From: CAZXEU01 sp965207385 | Lineage (GTDB): Bacteria; Bacteroidota; Rhodothermia; Rhodothermales; Bin80 | Reading direction: 5' to 3' | Length of the DNA stretch: 64,000 nucleotides | NCBI GenBank assembly: GCA_965207385.1 | Contig: CBDBLZ010000020.1 | Coordinates: 1-64,000 of the forward strand | Shown: in pieces, positions 52,010-60,395 of the stretch | How the letters are laid out: each line of letters starts with the position of its first letter | Numbering within the stretch: position 1 is the first letter of the stretch | Position numbers and translations under genes: made by a program | Notes under the pieces: generated by a model | The model's input: only the letters and a program-made list of their open reading frames with translations | Told to the model about the DNA's origin: nothing | Databases searched by the model: none

Positions 52010-53377
52010 ATGACACCTCTTCTTATCCTCGTGCTGGGCATCCTGACCGTGGTCGGGATGATCGTGGGCCTTCGCATCAACGCTTTCGTGGCGCTGATTG
52101 CAGCTGCCATCATCGTCAGCCTGCTTTCGCCCGGCCCGTGGGCGGAGCGCATTTCCCGCGTGGCTGTCGCGTTCGGGTCCACGACCGGAAGCATAGGCAT
52201 CGTCATTGCGATGGCGGCCATCATTGGCGTCACCATGATGGGCAGTGGCGCCGCGGACCGGGTAGTGATCGCCTTCATGCGCCTGCTCGGACAGGAGCGC
52301 GGAGGCACGGCGCTTGCTGCGAGCGGCTTCGTGCTCTCCGTTCCGGTTTTCTTCGACACGGTCTTTTACCTGCTCATTCCGCTGGCGCGCTCAATGTACC
52401 GGCGCCGGGGACGACACTACCTCAAGTTCATCATGGCGATTACGGCCGGTGGTGCGGCCACGCACAGCCTGGTGCCGCCCACACCCGGCCCGCTTGTAAT
52501 CGCCGATACGCTGAACATAGACATCGGCATGATGATGATGGTCGGCGCACTCATTGCGCTGCCGGCTGCAATCGTGGGGCTGATGTTTGCAGGTTGGCTA
52601 AATTCCCGCATGCCGGTTGAGGCGCGCGACGTGGCGGGAATGGACGAAATGGTGCCTCCGCAGAGCGGCCTGCCGAGCCTTGCAGCCTCGCTCCTGCCCA
52701 TCCTGCTGCCGGTCGTCCTCATTAGCGCAAACACGGTAGTTGCCCCTGTCGCTGCTTCGGCCGGAGCGGCCTCTGTCTGGGCCAGCCTGGCCAACTGGAC
52801 ATCGGTTCTGGGCGATCCGAACCTGGCGCTTGTTCTGGCGGCGTTTGCTGCCGTGGCCCTGTACGTCAAGATGCAGCGCCCGACGCGCAAGGAGCTCGGC
52901 CATGTCATTGAGCAGGCACTCATGAGCGGCGGCATAATCATTCTCATAACGGCCGGCGGCGGGGCCTTCGGCGCCATGCTGAAGGAAGCCCAGATCGGAC
53001 CGGCCATCCAGGGGCTGTTCGCGGGCACAACCCAGTCTACCGGCTTCATCATGCTGCTCATCGGATTTGGCGTGGCGTGCCTGCTGAAGTTCGCGCAGGG
53101 ATCCACCACGGTGGCCATGATCACGTCGTCCGCCATGCTGGCCACCATGGTTTCGCCGGAAAGCCTCGGCTTTCACATCGTGTACCTGGGCACAGCCATT
53201 GGCAGCGGAGCGCTGGTGGGCTCCTGGATGAATGACAGCGGATTCTGGATCTATGCCAAGATGGGCGGTCTGACGGAGACTGAAACGCTCAAGTCGTGGA
53301 CGCCTCTCCTGGCCATTCTCGGCATCACCGGTGGAATAATCACCTTTCTACTCGCCACTTTTGTGCCACTCGTCTAG
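52010..53377 (+). CDS. GntP-family sugar-acid permease
   Basis: A 455-residue integral membrane protein, the usual GntP length, with 12 or more hydrophobic segments. It has GntP signatures such as MAAIIGVTMMGSGAADRVVIAFM, SGFVLSVPVFFDTVFYLLIPLARSM, THSLVPPTPGPL and GSWMNDSGFWIYAKM. GntP proteins take up gluconate and related aldonic or ketodeoxy acids with protons. It lies 15 bp after the FAH hydrolase and 10 bp before the dehydratase, so the operon imports and degrades an acid sugar. Confidence 0.92.
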   Translation: MTPLLILVLGILTVVGMIVGLRINAFVALIAAAIIVSLLSPGPWAERISRVAVAFGSTTGSIGIVIAMAAIIGVTMMGSGAADRVVIAFMRLLGQERGGTALAASGFVLSVPVFFDTVFYLLIPLARSMYRRRGRHYLKFIMAITAGGAATHSLVPPTPGPLVIADTLNIDIGMMMMVGALIALPAAIVGLMFAGWLNSRMPVEARDVAGMDEMVPPQSGLPSLAASLLPILLPVVLISANTVVAPVAASAGAASVWASLANWTSVLGDPNLALVLAAFAAVALYVKMQRPTRKELGHVIEQALMSGGIIILITAGGGAFGAMLKEAQIGPAIQGLFAGTTQSTGFIMLLIGFGVACLLKFAQGSTTVAMITSSAMLATMVSPESLGFHIVYLGTAIGSGALVGSWMNDSGFWIYAKMGGLTETETLKSWTPLLAILGITGGIITFLLATFVPLV

Positions 53378-53387
53378 TGGCTATCGA

Positions 53388-55097
53388 ATGCGCGCCATGA
53401 ACAGATACAGCAGACAGGTCACGCAGAACAGGCTTCAGGGCGGTGCTCGAGCCATGCTGCACGCCATCGGTCTCTCCGAAGAGGACCTTGCGAAGCCGCA
53501 GGTCGGCATCGTAAGCATGGGCTGGGAAGGCAATCCCTGCAACATGCACCTGAACGACCTGGCCCTGAAGGTGAAAGCCAGCGTGCAGGCCCGCGATCTG
53601 ATAGGGCTCGTCTACCATACGATAGGCGTCAGCGACGGCATTTCGATGGGCTCGTCCGGCATGCGGTTTTCGCTTCCCTCCCGGGATATCATCGCAGAGT
53701 CCATCGAGACGGTAGCCAGCGCACAGTGGTATGACGCCGTCATCGCCGTGGCGGGATGCGACAAGAACATGCCGGGCTCAATCATGGCCCTCGCGCGACT
53801 GAACAGGCCCGGGCTCATGCTCTACGGTGGCACGATCAAGCCCGGTTGCCTGAACGGAAAGAACATCGACATCGTAGCCGCCTTCGAAGCAGCAGGGCAG
53901 CGCGCCAAGGGAAAGATCAGCGACCAGGAATTCCGCGAGATCACGCGCCGCGCGTGCCCGGGGGCCGGCGCATGCGGAGGCATGTATACGGCCAATACGA
54001 TGGCCTCTGCCATCGAAGCCCTCGGCATGACAGTGCCGTATGATTCCTCCTACCCGGCCGTCAGCCCTGAAAAGCAGGCCGAGGCGGAAAGGATCGGCCC
54101 CGCAATCCGGCGCCTGCTCGAGCATGACATCAAGCCGCGCGACATCCTCACGAGAGAGGCCTTCGAGAATGCCCTGCGCGTCGTGATCGTTCTTGGCGGC
54201 TCCACCAATGCCGCACTGCACCTGGTGGCCATGGCCAAAAGCGCCGGCGTACCGCTGGGACTGGACGATTTCCAGGCAGCAAGCGACACAACGCCCCTTC
54301 TGGCGGACCTCAAGCCGAGCGGACGCTACGTAATGGAGGACCTCTTCAAGGTGGGCGGCGTGCCTGCCGTAATGAAGCTGCTTCTCGCCGAGGGCCTCCT
54401 GCATGGAGACTGCCTGACGGTAACGGGCAAGTCCATTGCCGATAACCTGGAAGGGGCTGCGCCCCTCAGAGAAGGCCAGCGCGTTGTGCAACCGATGGAG
54501 AGCCCGATCAAGGCGACCGGCCACCTGCAGATCCTGTACGGCAATCTGGCGAAAGGCGGTGCCGTGGCAAAGATTACCGGCAAGGAAGGCGAAGTATTCT
54601 GCGGCCCCGCCCGGGTCTTCGACACCGAAGAAGACGCCATGGATGCCATTCTCGGCGACGTCGTGCAACCCGGCGAGGTTATCGTGATCCGGTACTGCGG
54701 ACCCAAGGGCGGACCTGGCATGCCGGAGATGCTGCGCCCCACGGGCGCCATCATGGGTGCGGGGCTCGGCCGAAGCGTGGCGCTGATCACAGACGGGCGC
54801 TTCTCCGGCGGGACCCATGGTTTCGTGGTGGGCCACATCACGCCGGAGGCACAACTGGGCGGCACCATCGCCCTGGTAGCCGACGGCGACCCCATCACGA
54901 TCGACGCGCGCAACAACACTCTTTCCCTGGACATTGCCCGGACAGAGATCGAAAAGCGGCGCCGAAGTTGGCGCGCTCCCCGGTTGAAGGCGGAGCACGG
55001 CGTCCTGCTGCGCTATGCGCACACGGTTTCAAGCGCAACCGAGGGATGCGTGACGGACGCCTTTCCGCGAAGCGTAGCTGAGGCGGCGGCGCATTGA
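53388..55097 (+). CDS. ilvD: IlvD/Edd-family dehydratase
   Basis: A 569-residue Fe-S dehydratase. The cluster cysteines lie in GWEGNPCNMH, GCDKNMPGSIMA and CPGAGACGGMYTANTM; other motifs are GGSTNAALHL, GKSIADNL and DGRFSGGTHGFVVGHITPEA. By eye it is closest to dihydroxy-acid dehydratase (IlvD, valine/isoleucine synthesis), but the family also dehydrates aldonic acids to 2-keto-3-deoxy acids. Placed between a GntP permease and a sugar dehydrogenase, the aldonate role is attractive. The start may be ATG 53388 or ATG 53397. The 3' end overlaps the next gene by four bases (TTGA). Confidence 0.85.
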   Translation: MRAMNRYSRQVTQNRLQGGARAMLHAIGLSEEDLAKPQVGIVSMGWEGNPCNMHLNDLALKVKASVQARDLIGLVYHTIGVSDGISMGSSGMRFSLPSRDIIAESIETVASAQWYDAVIAVAGCDKNMPGSIMALARLNRPGLMLYGGTIKPGCLNGKNIDIVAAFEAAGQRAKGKISDQEFREITRRACPGAGACGGMYTANTMASAIEALGMTVPYDSSYPAVSPEKQAEAERIGPAIRRLLEHDIKPRDILTREAFENALRVVIVLGGSTNAALHLVAMAKSAGVPLGLDDFQAASDTTPLLADLKPSGRYVMEDLFKVGGVPAVMKLLLAEGLLHGDCLTVTGKSIADNLEGAAPLREGQRVVQPMESPIKATGHLQILYGNLAKGGAVAKITGKEGEVFCGPARVFDTEEDAMDAILGDVVQPGEVIVIRYCGPKGGPGMPEMLRPTGAIMGAGLGRSVALITDGRFSGGTHGFVVGHITPEAQLGGTIALVADGDPITIDARNNTLSLDIARTEIEKRRRSWRAPRLKAEHGVLLRYAHTVSSATEGCVTDAFPRSVAEAAAH

Positions 55098-56110
55098 AGG
55101 CACTCGTCTACAGAGCGCCGCTGACATTGGCCCTTGAAGACGTGCCGGATCCCGAGTGCGGGCCGGACGATGTCTTGGTGCGGGTCCGCGCGGTCGGTGT
55201 CTGCGGCTCGGATGTTCTGGGCTTCACCGGCAAGACCGGCCGGCGGCTGCCGCCGCTCATAATGGGCCACGAGGCCAGCGGCACGGTGCAGGCCGTAGGC
55301 GCAAACGTGGACCGCGTCGACGCCGGAGCACGTGTCTGCTTCGATTCCACGGTATTCTGCAGAAGTTGCGCTGCATGCCTTTCCGGAGGGTATCACCGCT
55401 GCAAGAGCCGGCAGGTGCTGGGAGTTAGCGTGCCGGGCATGAAGCGCCAGGGAGCGATGGCCGAATGCGTGGTCTTGCCCTGGTGGACGCTGCATCCCAT
55501 GCCAAGCGCGCTTTCCTTCACGGATGCAGCGCTACTGGAGCCCCTGGCGGTCGCCCTGCATGCCGTGCGCCGATCCGGTTTGCGCGCGGGCGAAACGGTT
55601 TATATCCTGGGCGCCGGCACCATTGGCCTGCTGATTTTGCAGGTCTGCCGAGTCATGGCGGCCGGCAAGGTAGTGGTAGTGGATCTGAATGAGCGGCGCC
55701 TGGAGCTAGCACGGGACTTCGGCGCAGATGCGGCGGCCTTGCCGGAAGATGCCGACACATTCCTGCCGCAGAGCGGCGTGGACATCAGTTTCGAAGCCGT
55801 GGGACTGGCCTCAACCCTTCAGTCTGCGGCGGCACGGGCGCGAATGGGAGGCCGCGTCGTTCTCGTGGGAAATCTGACGCCCACGGTCCCGCTCGACGTT
55901 CAGGATATCGTGGCCCGCGAGCTTACCCTGATTGGGACCTACGCCAGCGGCGGCGTCTTTGCGGACGCCCTCCGGATGGTAGCCGGTGGCCAGGTGAATC
56001 CGAGACCACTTGTGAGCGAAGTCCTGCCGCTTGAGGACGGCCCGTCGGCCTTCGACCGGTTGCTCCAGGGGAAGGAAAAGGGCCTGCTCAAGGTAATTCT
56101 TGAGCCCTGA
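55094..56110 (+). CDS. Zinc-dependent medium-chain dehydrogenase (polyol/sugar type)
   Basis: A 338-residue MDR enzyme. It starts at a TTG that overlaps the dehydratase stop (TTGA). It has the catalytic zinc sites in CGSDVLGF and GHEASGTVQAVG, a structural zinc set FCRSCAACLSGGYHRC, and a Rossmann motif GAGTIGLLILQ followed by VVVDLNERRLELAR. Its relatives oxidise sorbitol, threonine, galactitol phosphate or aldoses. As the last gene of the operon it could oxidise the sugar to its lactone or aldonate. The substrate is not settled by sequence. Confidence 0.87.
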   Translation: MKALVYRAPLTLALEDVPDPECGPDDVLVRVRAVGVCGSDVLGFTGKTGRRLPPLIMGHEASGTVQAVGANVDRVDAGARVCFDSTVFCRSCAACLSGGYHRCKSRQVLGVSVPGMKRQGAMAECVVLPWWTLHPMPSALSFTDAALLEPLAVALHAVRRSGLRAGETVYILGAGTIGLLILQVCRVMAAGKVVVVDLNERRLELARDFGADAAALPEDADTFLPQSGVDISFEAVGLASTLQSAAARARMGGRVVLVGNLTPTVPLDVQDIVARELTLIGTYASGGVFADALRMVAGGQVNPRPLVSEVLPLEDGPSAFDRLLQGKEKGLLKVILEP

Positions 56111-56996
56111 CCGCCCGCCACGGCGGCTGCTCCGGCAAGATGGCATAGAGCTCCGCCACAAGGCTCTCCTGGTAGGATCCGGCAAAGCCGCCGCCCAGGA
56201 ACCGGTCAAGACCCTCGCCTAAGAGCCTCTGCCAGCTGGCCTCTTCCCTGCCCGGCAGTATGGGGAAGAAACAAGCCCCCGTGGAGCGGGCCGCCGCCAG
56301 GTCGCCGCACGCATCGCCAATCATCAGCATCCGCGAGGGCGCATACCGGCCCGCCGCCGCCATGTGCAGGTGGTCCGTCTTTCTGCCGCACTCCTGGCCC
56401 GCAATGGCCTGGACAAATGGACGGATGGCATGCTCTGTCCACTCGCGCTCCAGTGCCTGCTGCGGCGTTCCCGAGGCCACGATGAGATCAGCGCCGGACG
56501 CGGCGCGCTCCAGCGTCTCCACTACACCGGGAAACGGGCTGACGCCGCGCACCATCCTGCCGATTTCGGAGTTGACATCCTCGCTCCAGCGCAGTACCTG
56601 CGCCAGCTCGGAGCTGGCCGGCGCCACGCGGCCAAGCGCCGGATTGCCCAGGTCTGTTTCGGCCTTGATCCATGCCCGCAGGCCGGGTAGCGCCGGCACC
56701 CGGACTCGGCGTCTTGTCACGGCTTCACGAGCGCGCAAGAGGTCCAGAACGGAGACCAGTGCCGGAAATCGATTCATGCCCCGCTGCCTCGAATACAGAT
56801 TGACAAATTCCCAGGCCTCGCGGGCATACCGGCTGACCGCTTGCAGCCCGAAATGCCGCACTGTCACCGGACAGAAGCACTCCTTGTGTTTGACCTCCAT
56901 GGTGTCAAACACGCAGCCGTCGGAATCGACTGCAATAAAGTAGTCGTGCCGAGGCCGGAGTGTGCGCAGGCGCTCTTTGGCTGAATCGAGGGGCAT
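56088..56996 (-). CDS. HAD-family phosphatase
   Basis: A 302-residue haloacid dehalogenase-like hydrolase from ATG 56996 (MPLDSAKERLRTLRP). Motif I is FIAVDSDGCVFDTM with the nucleophile and acid Asp pair. Motif II-like VASGTPQQAL, a cap region at ~40-180, and motif IV MLMIGDACGDLAAARS follow. It is a phosphomonoesterase or phosphoglycolate-phosphatase type; the substrate is unknown. Its 3' end overlaps the convergent dehydrogenase gene by 23 bp, and it is divergent from the next Gfo/Idh/MocA gene. Confidence 0.82.
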   Translation of the reverse strand: MPLDSAKERLRTLRPRHDYFIAVDSDGCVFDTMEVKHKECFCPVTVRHFGLQAVSRYAREAWEFVNLYSRQRGMNRFPALVSVLDLLRAREAVTRRRVRVPALPGLRAWIKAETDLGNPALGRVAPASSELAQVLRWSEDVNSEIGRMVRGVSPFPGVVETLERAASGADLIVASGTPQQALEREWTEHAIRPFVQAIAGQECGRKTDHLHMAAAGRYAPSRMLMIGDACGDLAAARSTGACFFPILPGREEASWQRLLGEGLDRFLGGGFAGSYQESLVAELYAILPEQPPWRAVRAQELP

Positions 56997-57135
56997 GGCA
57001 CGGGGGATGGCCGTCAAACGCCGCGCCCGCTGCGGGTTCCCGGCTGCGCATTCGGCCTCGCAAGCGCCGTGCGCTACCCATTCCACGCGCGGCGTCTTTA
57101 CCTTAAAAGCTTCAAAAAGCAAGGACTCAACAGCC

Positions 57136-58440
57136 ATGCCCGTTTCCCGAAGACGATTTCTGAAGCACTCCTCGGCCGCCCTGGCGGCAGCCTCCTTTCC
57201 CTACAGCTTAGGTGCAGGTACCCGTTCCGTGGCTCCCAGCGACACGGTCCGCATAGGCGCCATAGGCATAAACGGCATGGGATGGAGCAACGTGCGCTCC
57301 TTTCTTGAGATACCGGATGTGGAAGTCGCGGCTCTCTGCGACGTGGACCGGTCCGTGCTTGACAGGCGCGCCGGTGAGCTCCTTGAGATGACAGGAAAGT
57401 CCGCCAGACTGTATGGCGACTTCAGGGCGCTTCTCGATGAGCCCGACATCGATGCCGTTATGATTGCAACGCCCGACCACTGGCACCCGCTAATGACGAT
57501 AGCAGCGTGCGAGGCAGGAAAGGACGTGTACGTGGAAAAGCCGCTGGCAAACTCCATTGAGGAATGCAACGCCATGGTAGCGGCAGCAAAGCACTTTGGA
57601 AGCGTCGTGCAGGTCGGCCAGTGGCAGCGCAGCGGACCGCACTGGGATGAGGCTATCGCCATCGTGCATTCAGGAGAACTCGGCAAGATTCGTACAGCCA
57701 AGGCGTGGGCATACCAGGGGTGGATGACCAACATCCCCAGGCGACCGGACGAAGCGCCGCCGCCCGGTGTGGACTACGACCTGTGGCTCGGACCCGCTCC
57801 GCAGCGCCCATTCAATCCCAACCGCTTCCATTTCAATTTCAGGTGGTTCTGGGATTACGCCGGCGGCCTCATGACCGACTGGGGCGTCCACCTTGTAGAC
57901 ACGGTGCTGTACGGCATGCAGGCCGTGGCACCTCGAGCCGTACTTTCAGCGGGAGGCGCCTTTGCCTACCCGGACGGCGGCATGGAGACGCCCGACACGC
58001 AGCAGGCCATCTTTGAGTACGACGACTTCAGCATGCTGTGGGAACATGCTGCGGGCATTGATAACGGTCCATACGGAAGAGATCACGGCGTGGCCTTCAT
58101 CGGCAACAACGGGACGCTGGTCGTGGATCGCCAGGGCTGGCAAATCATCCCGGAAGGCGAAAAGGTGGAGGCAGTCCCCGTGCAGGCAGCCCGCGAGTCC
58201 GGGTTTAACCGCCACACACGCAATTTTATCGACTGCATCAAATCCAGGGCCGAACCCGCCTGCCCGCCGCGAACGGCCTGGCTCGCTGCAGTCAATGCCC
58301 ACCTGGGAAACGTCGCCTTCCGAACCGGTCGCAAGGTATACTGGGATCAGGAATCCTTGTCCTTCCCCGGAGACGACGAGGCCAACGCACTCATCCGGAG
58401 CAGCTACCGCCGTCCGTGGAAGCTGCCCGATTTCGGCTGA
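57136..58440 (+). CDS. Tat-exported Gfo/Idh/MocA oxidoreductase 1
   Basis: A 434-residue protein from ATG 57136 with a twin-arginine signal (PVSRRRFLKHSSAALAAASF). The NAD-binding domain has RIGAIGINGMGWSNV, VAALCDVDR, IATPDHWHP and VYVEKPLANSIEE (catalytic EKP). The C-terminal half has MTDWGVHLVDTVLYGM. Members oxidise or epimerise sugars, often with tightly bound NAD, and exported ones act in the periplasm. It is flanked by a convergent isomerase gene, consistent with sugar processing. Confidence 0.88.
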   Translation: MPVSRRRFLKHSSAALAAASFPYSLGAGTRSVAPSDTVRIGAIGINGMGWSNVRSFLEIPDVEVAALCDVDRSVLDRRAGELLEMTGKSARLYGDFRALLDEPDIDAVMIATPDHWHPLMTIAACEAGKDVYVEKPLANSIEECNAMVAAAKHFGSVVQVGQWQRSGPHWDEAIAIVHSGELGKIRTAKAWAYQGWMTNIPRRPDEAPPPGVDYDLWLGPAPQRPFNPNRFHFNFRWFWDYAGGLMTDWGVHLVDTVLYGMQAVAPRAVLSAGGAFAYPDGGMETPDTQQAIFEYDDFSMLWEHAAGIDNGPYGRDHGVAFIGNNGTLVVDRQGWQIIPEGEKVEAVPVQAARESGFNRHTRNFIDCIKSRAEPACPPRTAWLAAVNAHLGNVAFRTGRKVYWDQESLSFPGDDEANALIRSSYRRPWKLPDFG

Positions 58441-58451
58441 GACGCTCGCTA

Positions 58452-59369
58452 CTAGCGCTGCGGAATGAACTGCCTCAGGTAGTTTGCGCTCAGCCGCAGG
58501 GAGGCCTTGCGATCCTCCAGCGAGCCCTCGTAGGCACGGTCCTCCACCTCCACACATACCGCGCCGCGGTATCCTGCATCATTTAGCGCCGCGACGAATC
58601 TGCCCCAGTGGACATCTCCCAAGCCTGGCAGCTTGGGCGTATGGAATTGGTTGGGCGTTGCCATGATGCCGACGCTGTTGAGCCTGTCTGTGTCCAGACG
58701 CGCATCCTTGGCATGCACGTGCACAAGTCGGTCGGCAAACTCGCCGATGGGCGCCAGGTAATCCATGTGCTGCCAGATCATGTGAGACGGGTCGTAGTTG
58801 AGACCGAAGGACGCGCTCGGCACGTCCGCAAACATGCGCCGCCAGACGGCGGGCGTGTGCGCCAGGTTCTTGCCGGCGGGCCACTCGTCCGCGGTAAAGA
58901 ACATCGGGCAATTCTCGATACCGATCCGTATGCCGTGCTTTTCCGCGTGCGCGATGAGCGGAGGCCATACCTCCAGGAAGCGCGGCCAGTTGTCGTCCAC
59001 GGATTTCCGCCAGTCGCGGCCCACGAAGGTGTTTGCGCACCCCAGGGAAAGCTCCCGCGCGGCCAGCACCATCTCCGCAATGTGGTCCGTGTATATGCGG
59101 GCCTCTTCCGGGTCAGGGCAGAGCGGGTTCGGGTAGTAACCGAGGGCGCTTATGGATATGCCCGTATCACGCGCAAGAGCAGCGACGCGGCTGAGGTCCT
59201 TGTCCGTGAACTCCAGGTGTGTGACGCCAGCGTAGCGGCGCGCGGCCTTTCCCTTCGGCCAGCACATAAGCTCTATGCAATCGTAGCCCGTCTCGATGGC
59301 CGTCTCAAAGACGTCCTCCACCGGAAGATCGGGCAAAATGGCACTGACAAATCCAAGTTTCATGGCCAT
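58452..59369 (-). CDS. Sugar phosphate isomerase/epimerase-fold protein
   Basis: A 305-residue AP-endonuclease-2/xylose-isomerase-like TIM barrel, starting at 59369 (MAMKLGFVSAILPDL). It has GYDCIELMCWPKGKAARR, IGIENCPMF (metal Glu), LNYDPSHMIWQHMD, LVHVHAKDARLD and CVEVEDRAYEG, the usual metal-binding acid and His residues. There is no signal peptide, so it acts in the cytoplasm. It lies between a Gfo/Idh/MocA gene and an AroE-like gene; the reaction is probably keto-sugar isomerisation or epimerisation. Confidence 0.87.
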   Translation of the reverse strand: MAMKLGFVSAILPDLPVEDVFETAIETGYDCIELMCWPKGKAARRYAGVTHLEFTDKDLSRVAALARDTGISISALGYYPNPLCPDPEEARIYTDHIAEMVLAARELSLGCANTFVGRDWRKSVDDNWPRFLEVWPPLIAHAEKHGIRIGIENCPMFFTADEWPAGKNLAHTPAVWRRMFADVPSASFGLNYDPSHMIWQHMDYLAPIGEFADRLVHVHAKDARLDTDRLNSVGIMATPNQFHTPKLPGLGDVHWGRFVAALNDAGYRGAVCVEVEDRAYEGSLEDRKASLRLSANYLRQFIPQR

Positions 59370-59427
59370 TGGGGATTCTCTGCAACGGGCGTTCAGGATA
59401 GCAAAAATACTGCGAATTGGCTCTATG

Positions 59428-60378
59428 TCACGCGGCGCGTGGACCCGCTTCCGCCTCGGATACCCGGCAAAACTCTGCAAATAGCGCATCCGTCAGCCGA
59501 ACGCCGAAGACATGGCTAATGACGCTTGACCAACCGTGCATGAAGTAGTGCCAACCGTCCGTGACAGCAAGCTCCCGTGCCCGCGCCTGGCTGCGGGCCT
59601 GCTGAAGGAATTGGCGCTCGCCACGGTAGTTGAGCTCCCAAGCGGCGCCACGCTCCGGAAAGCGCGCGGCCGCGGTAATGGGCGATCCCGGCAAGTCCTT
59701 GCCCATTCCGGTGGCATTTATGACGAGCGACCGCGGCGGCAGACCACCGACCAGACGATCATTGGCTGCCCTGTCCGAGCAGAGAATGAACCGCATCTGC
59801 AAACCGGCCGGACACAGCATCCGGGCAACGCTTCGGCAGTGCTCCAGATTGTCCTCGCGGATATCTACCAAATGCACCTTCGCCGGACGCCACCGGGCCC
59901 GCGTCAGCAGATGGACCAGGAGGGCTACCGTGGCACCGCCCGCACCAAGCGACAACACCTCTGCATCTGAGTAGCGCTGCCAGTAGTCCGAACCCAGAAA
60001 ATGGTCCATGGCATCGCCAGCATTCTCGGGATCGCATGCGTGTCCCCAAAGGAGGCCGCCCCGCTTGTAGAGTGCCGAAACCTCTCCGCAAAGCTCCGCT
60101 TCGGGCGTTAGCCTGTCCAGCATGTCCCGTGCCGCGCGTATCACCGCCAGCTTGTGCGATGTGACCAGTGCCCCGCGCACCGCAGGATTGTCCCGCAGAG
60201 TCTGGACCGCAGCCCGGTAGCGAGCCGGCACGGCGCCGAGCGGCAGGTCCACCCCGTCAAGCGTGGCTTCCCCTAGGCCAAGAACACGCGCCCAATGCGG
60301 AAACAGGCGCATGGAAAGGGAGCCGGACGTGCGGACTCCGAAAAACTGCATTATGTTACGGGCTGCTTCCATGAACAT
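59428..60378 (-). CDS. Shikimate dehydrogenase-like oxidoreductase
   Basis: A 316-residue AroE-fold protein from ATG 60378 (60372 is also possible). It keeps the substrate-loop SLS (GSLSMRLFPHW), the catalytic Lys in ALVTSHKLAV, an Asp in WGHACDPENAG and a Rossmann SLGAGGATVALL with VDIREDN, and VINATGMGKDLPGSPI. The GAVNT segment of true AroE reads GEVSALYK, so the Asn contact is lost, and the NTD segment reads ACD. I read it as a shikimate/quinate-like dehydrogenase of different substrate, in a glycan-processing neighbourhood. Its start is only ~20 bp from the divergent sulfatase start. Confidence 0.75.
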   Translation of the reverse strand: MFMEAARNIMQFFGVRTSGSLSMRLFPHWARVLGLGEATLDGVDLPLGAVPARYRAAVQTLRDNPAVRGALVTSHKLAVIRAARDMLDRLTPEAELCGEVSALYKRGGLLWGHACDPENAGDAMDHFLGSDYWQRYSDAEVLSLGAGGATVALLVHLLTRARWRPAKVHLVDIREDNLEHCRSVARMLCPAGLQMRFILCSDRAANDRLVGGLPPRSLVINATGMGKDLPGSPITAAARFPERGAAWELNYRGERQFLQQARSQARARELAVTDGWHYFMHGWSSVISHVFGVRLTDALFAEFCRVSEAEAGPRAA

Positions 60379-60395
60379 TGGCCTGTGACTGCCGC

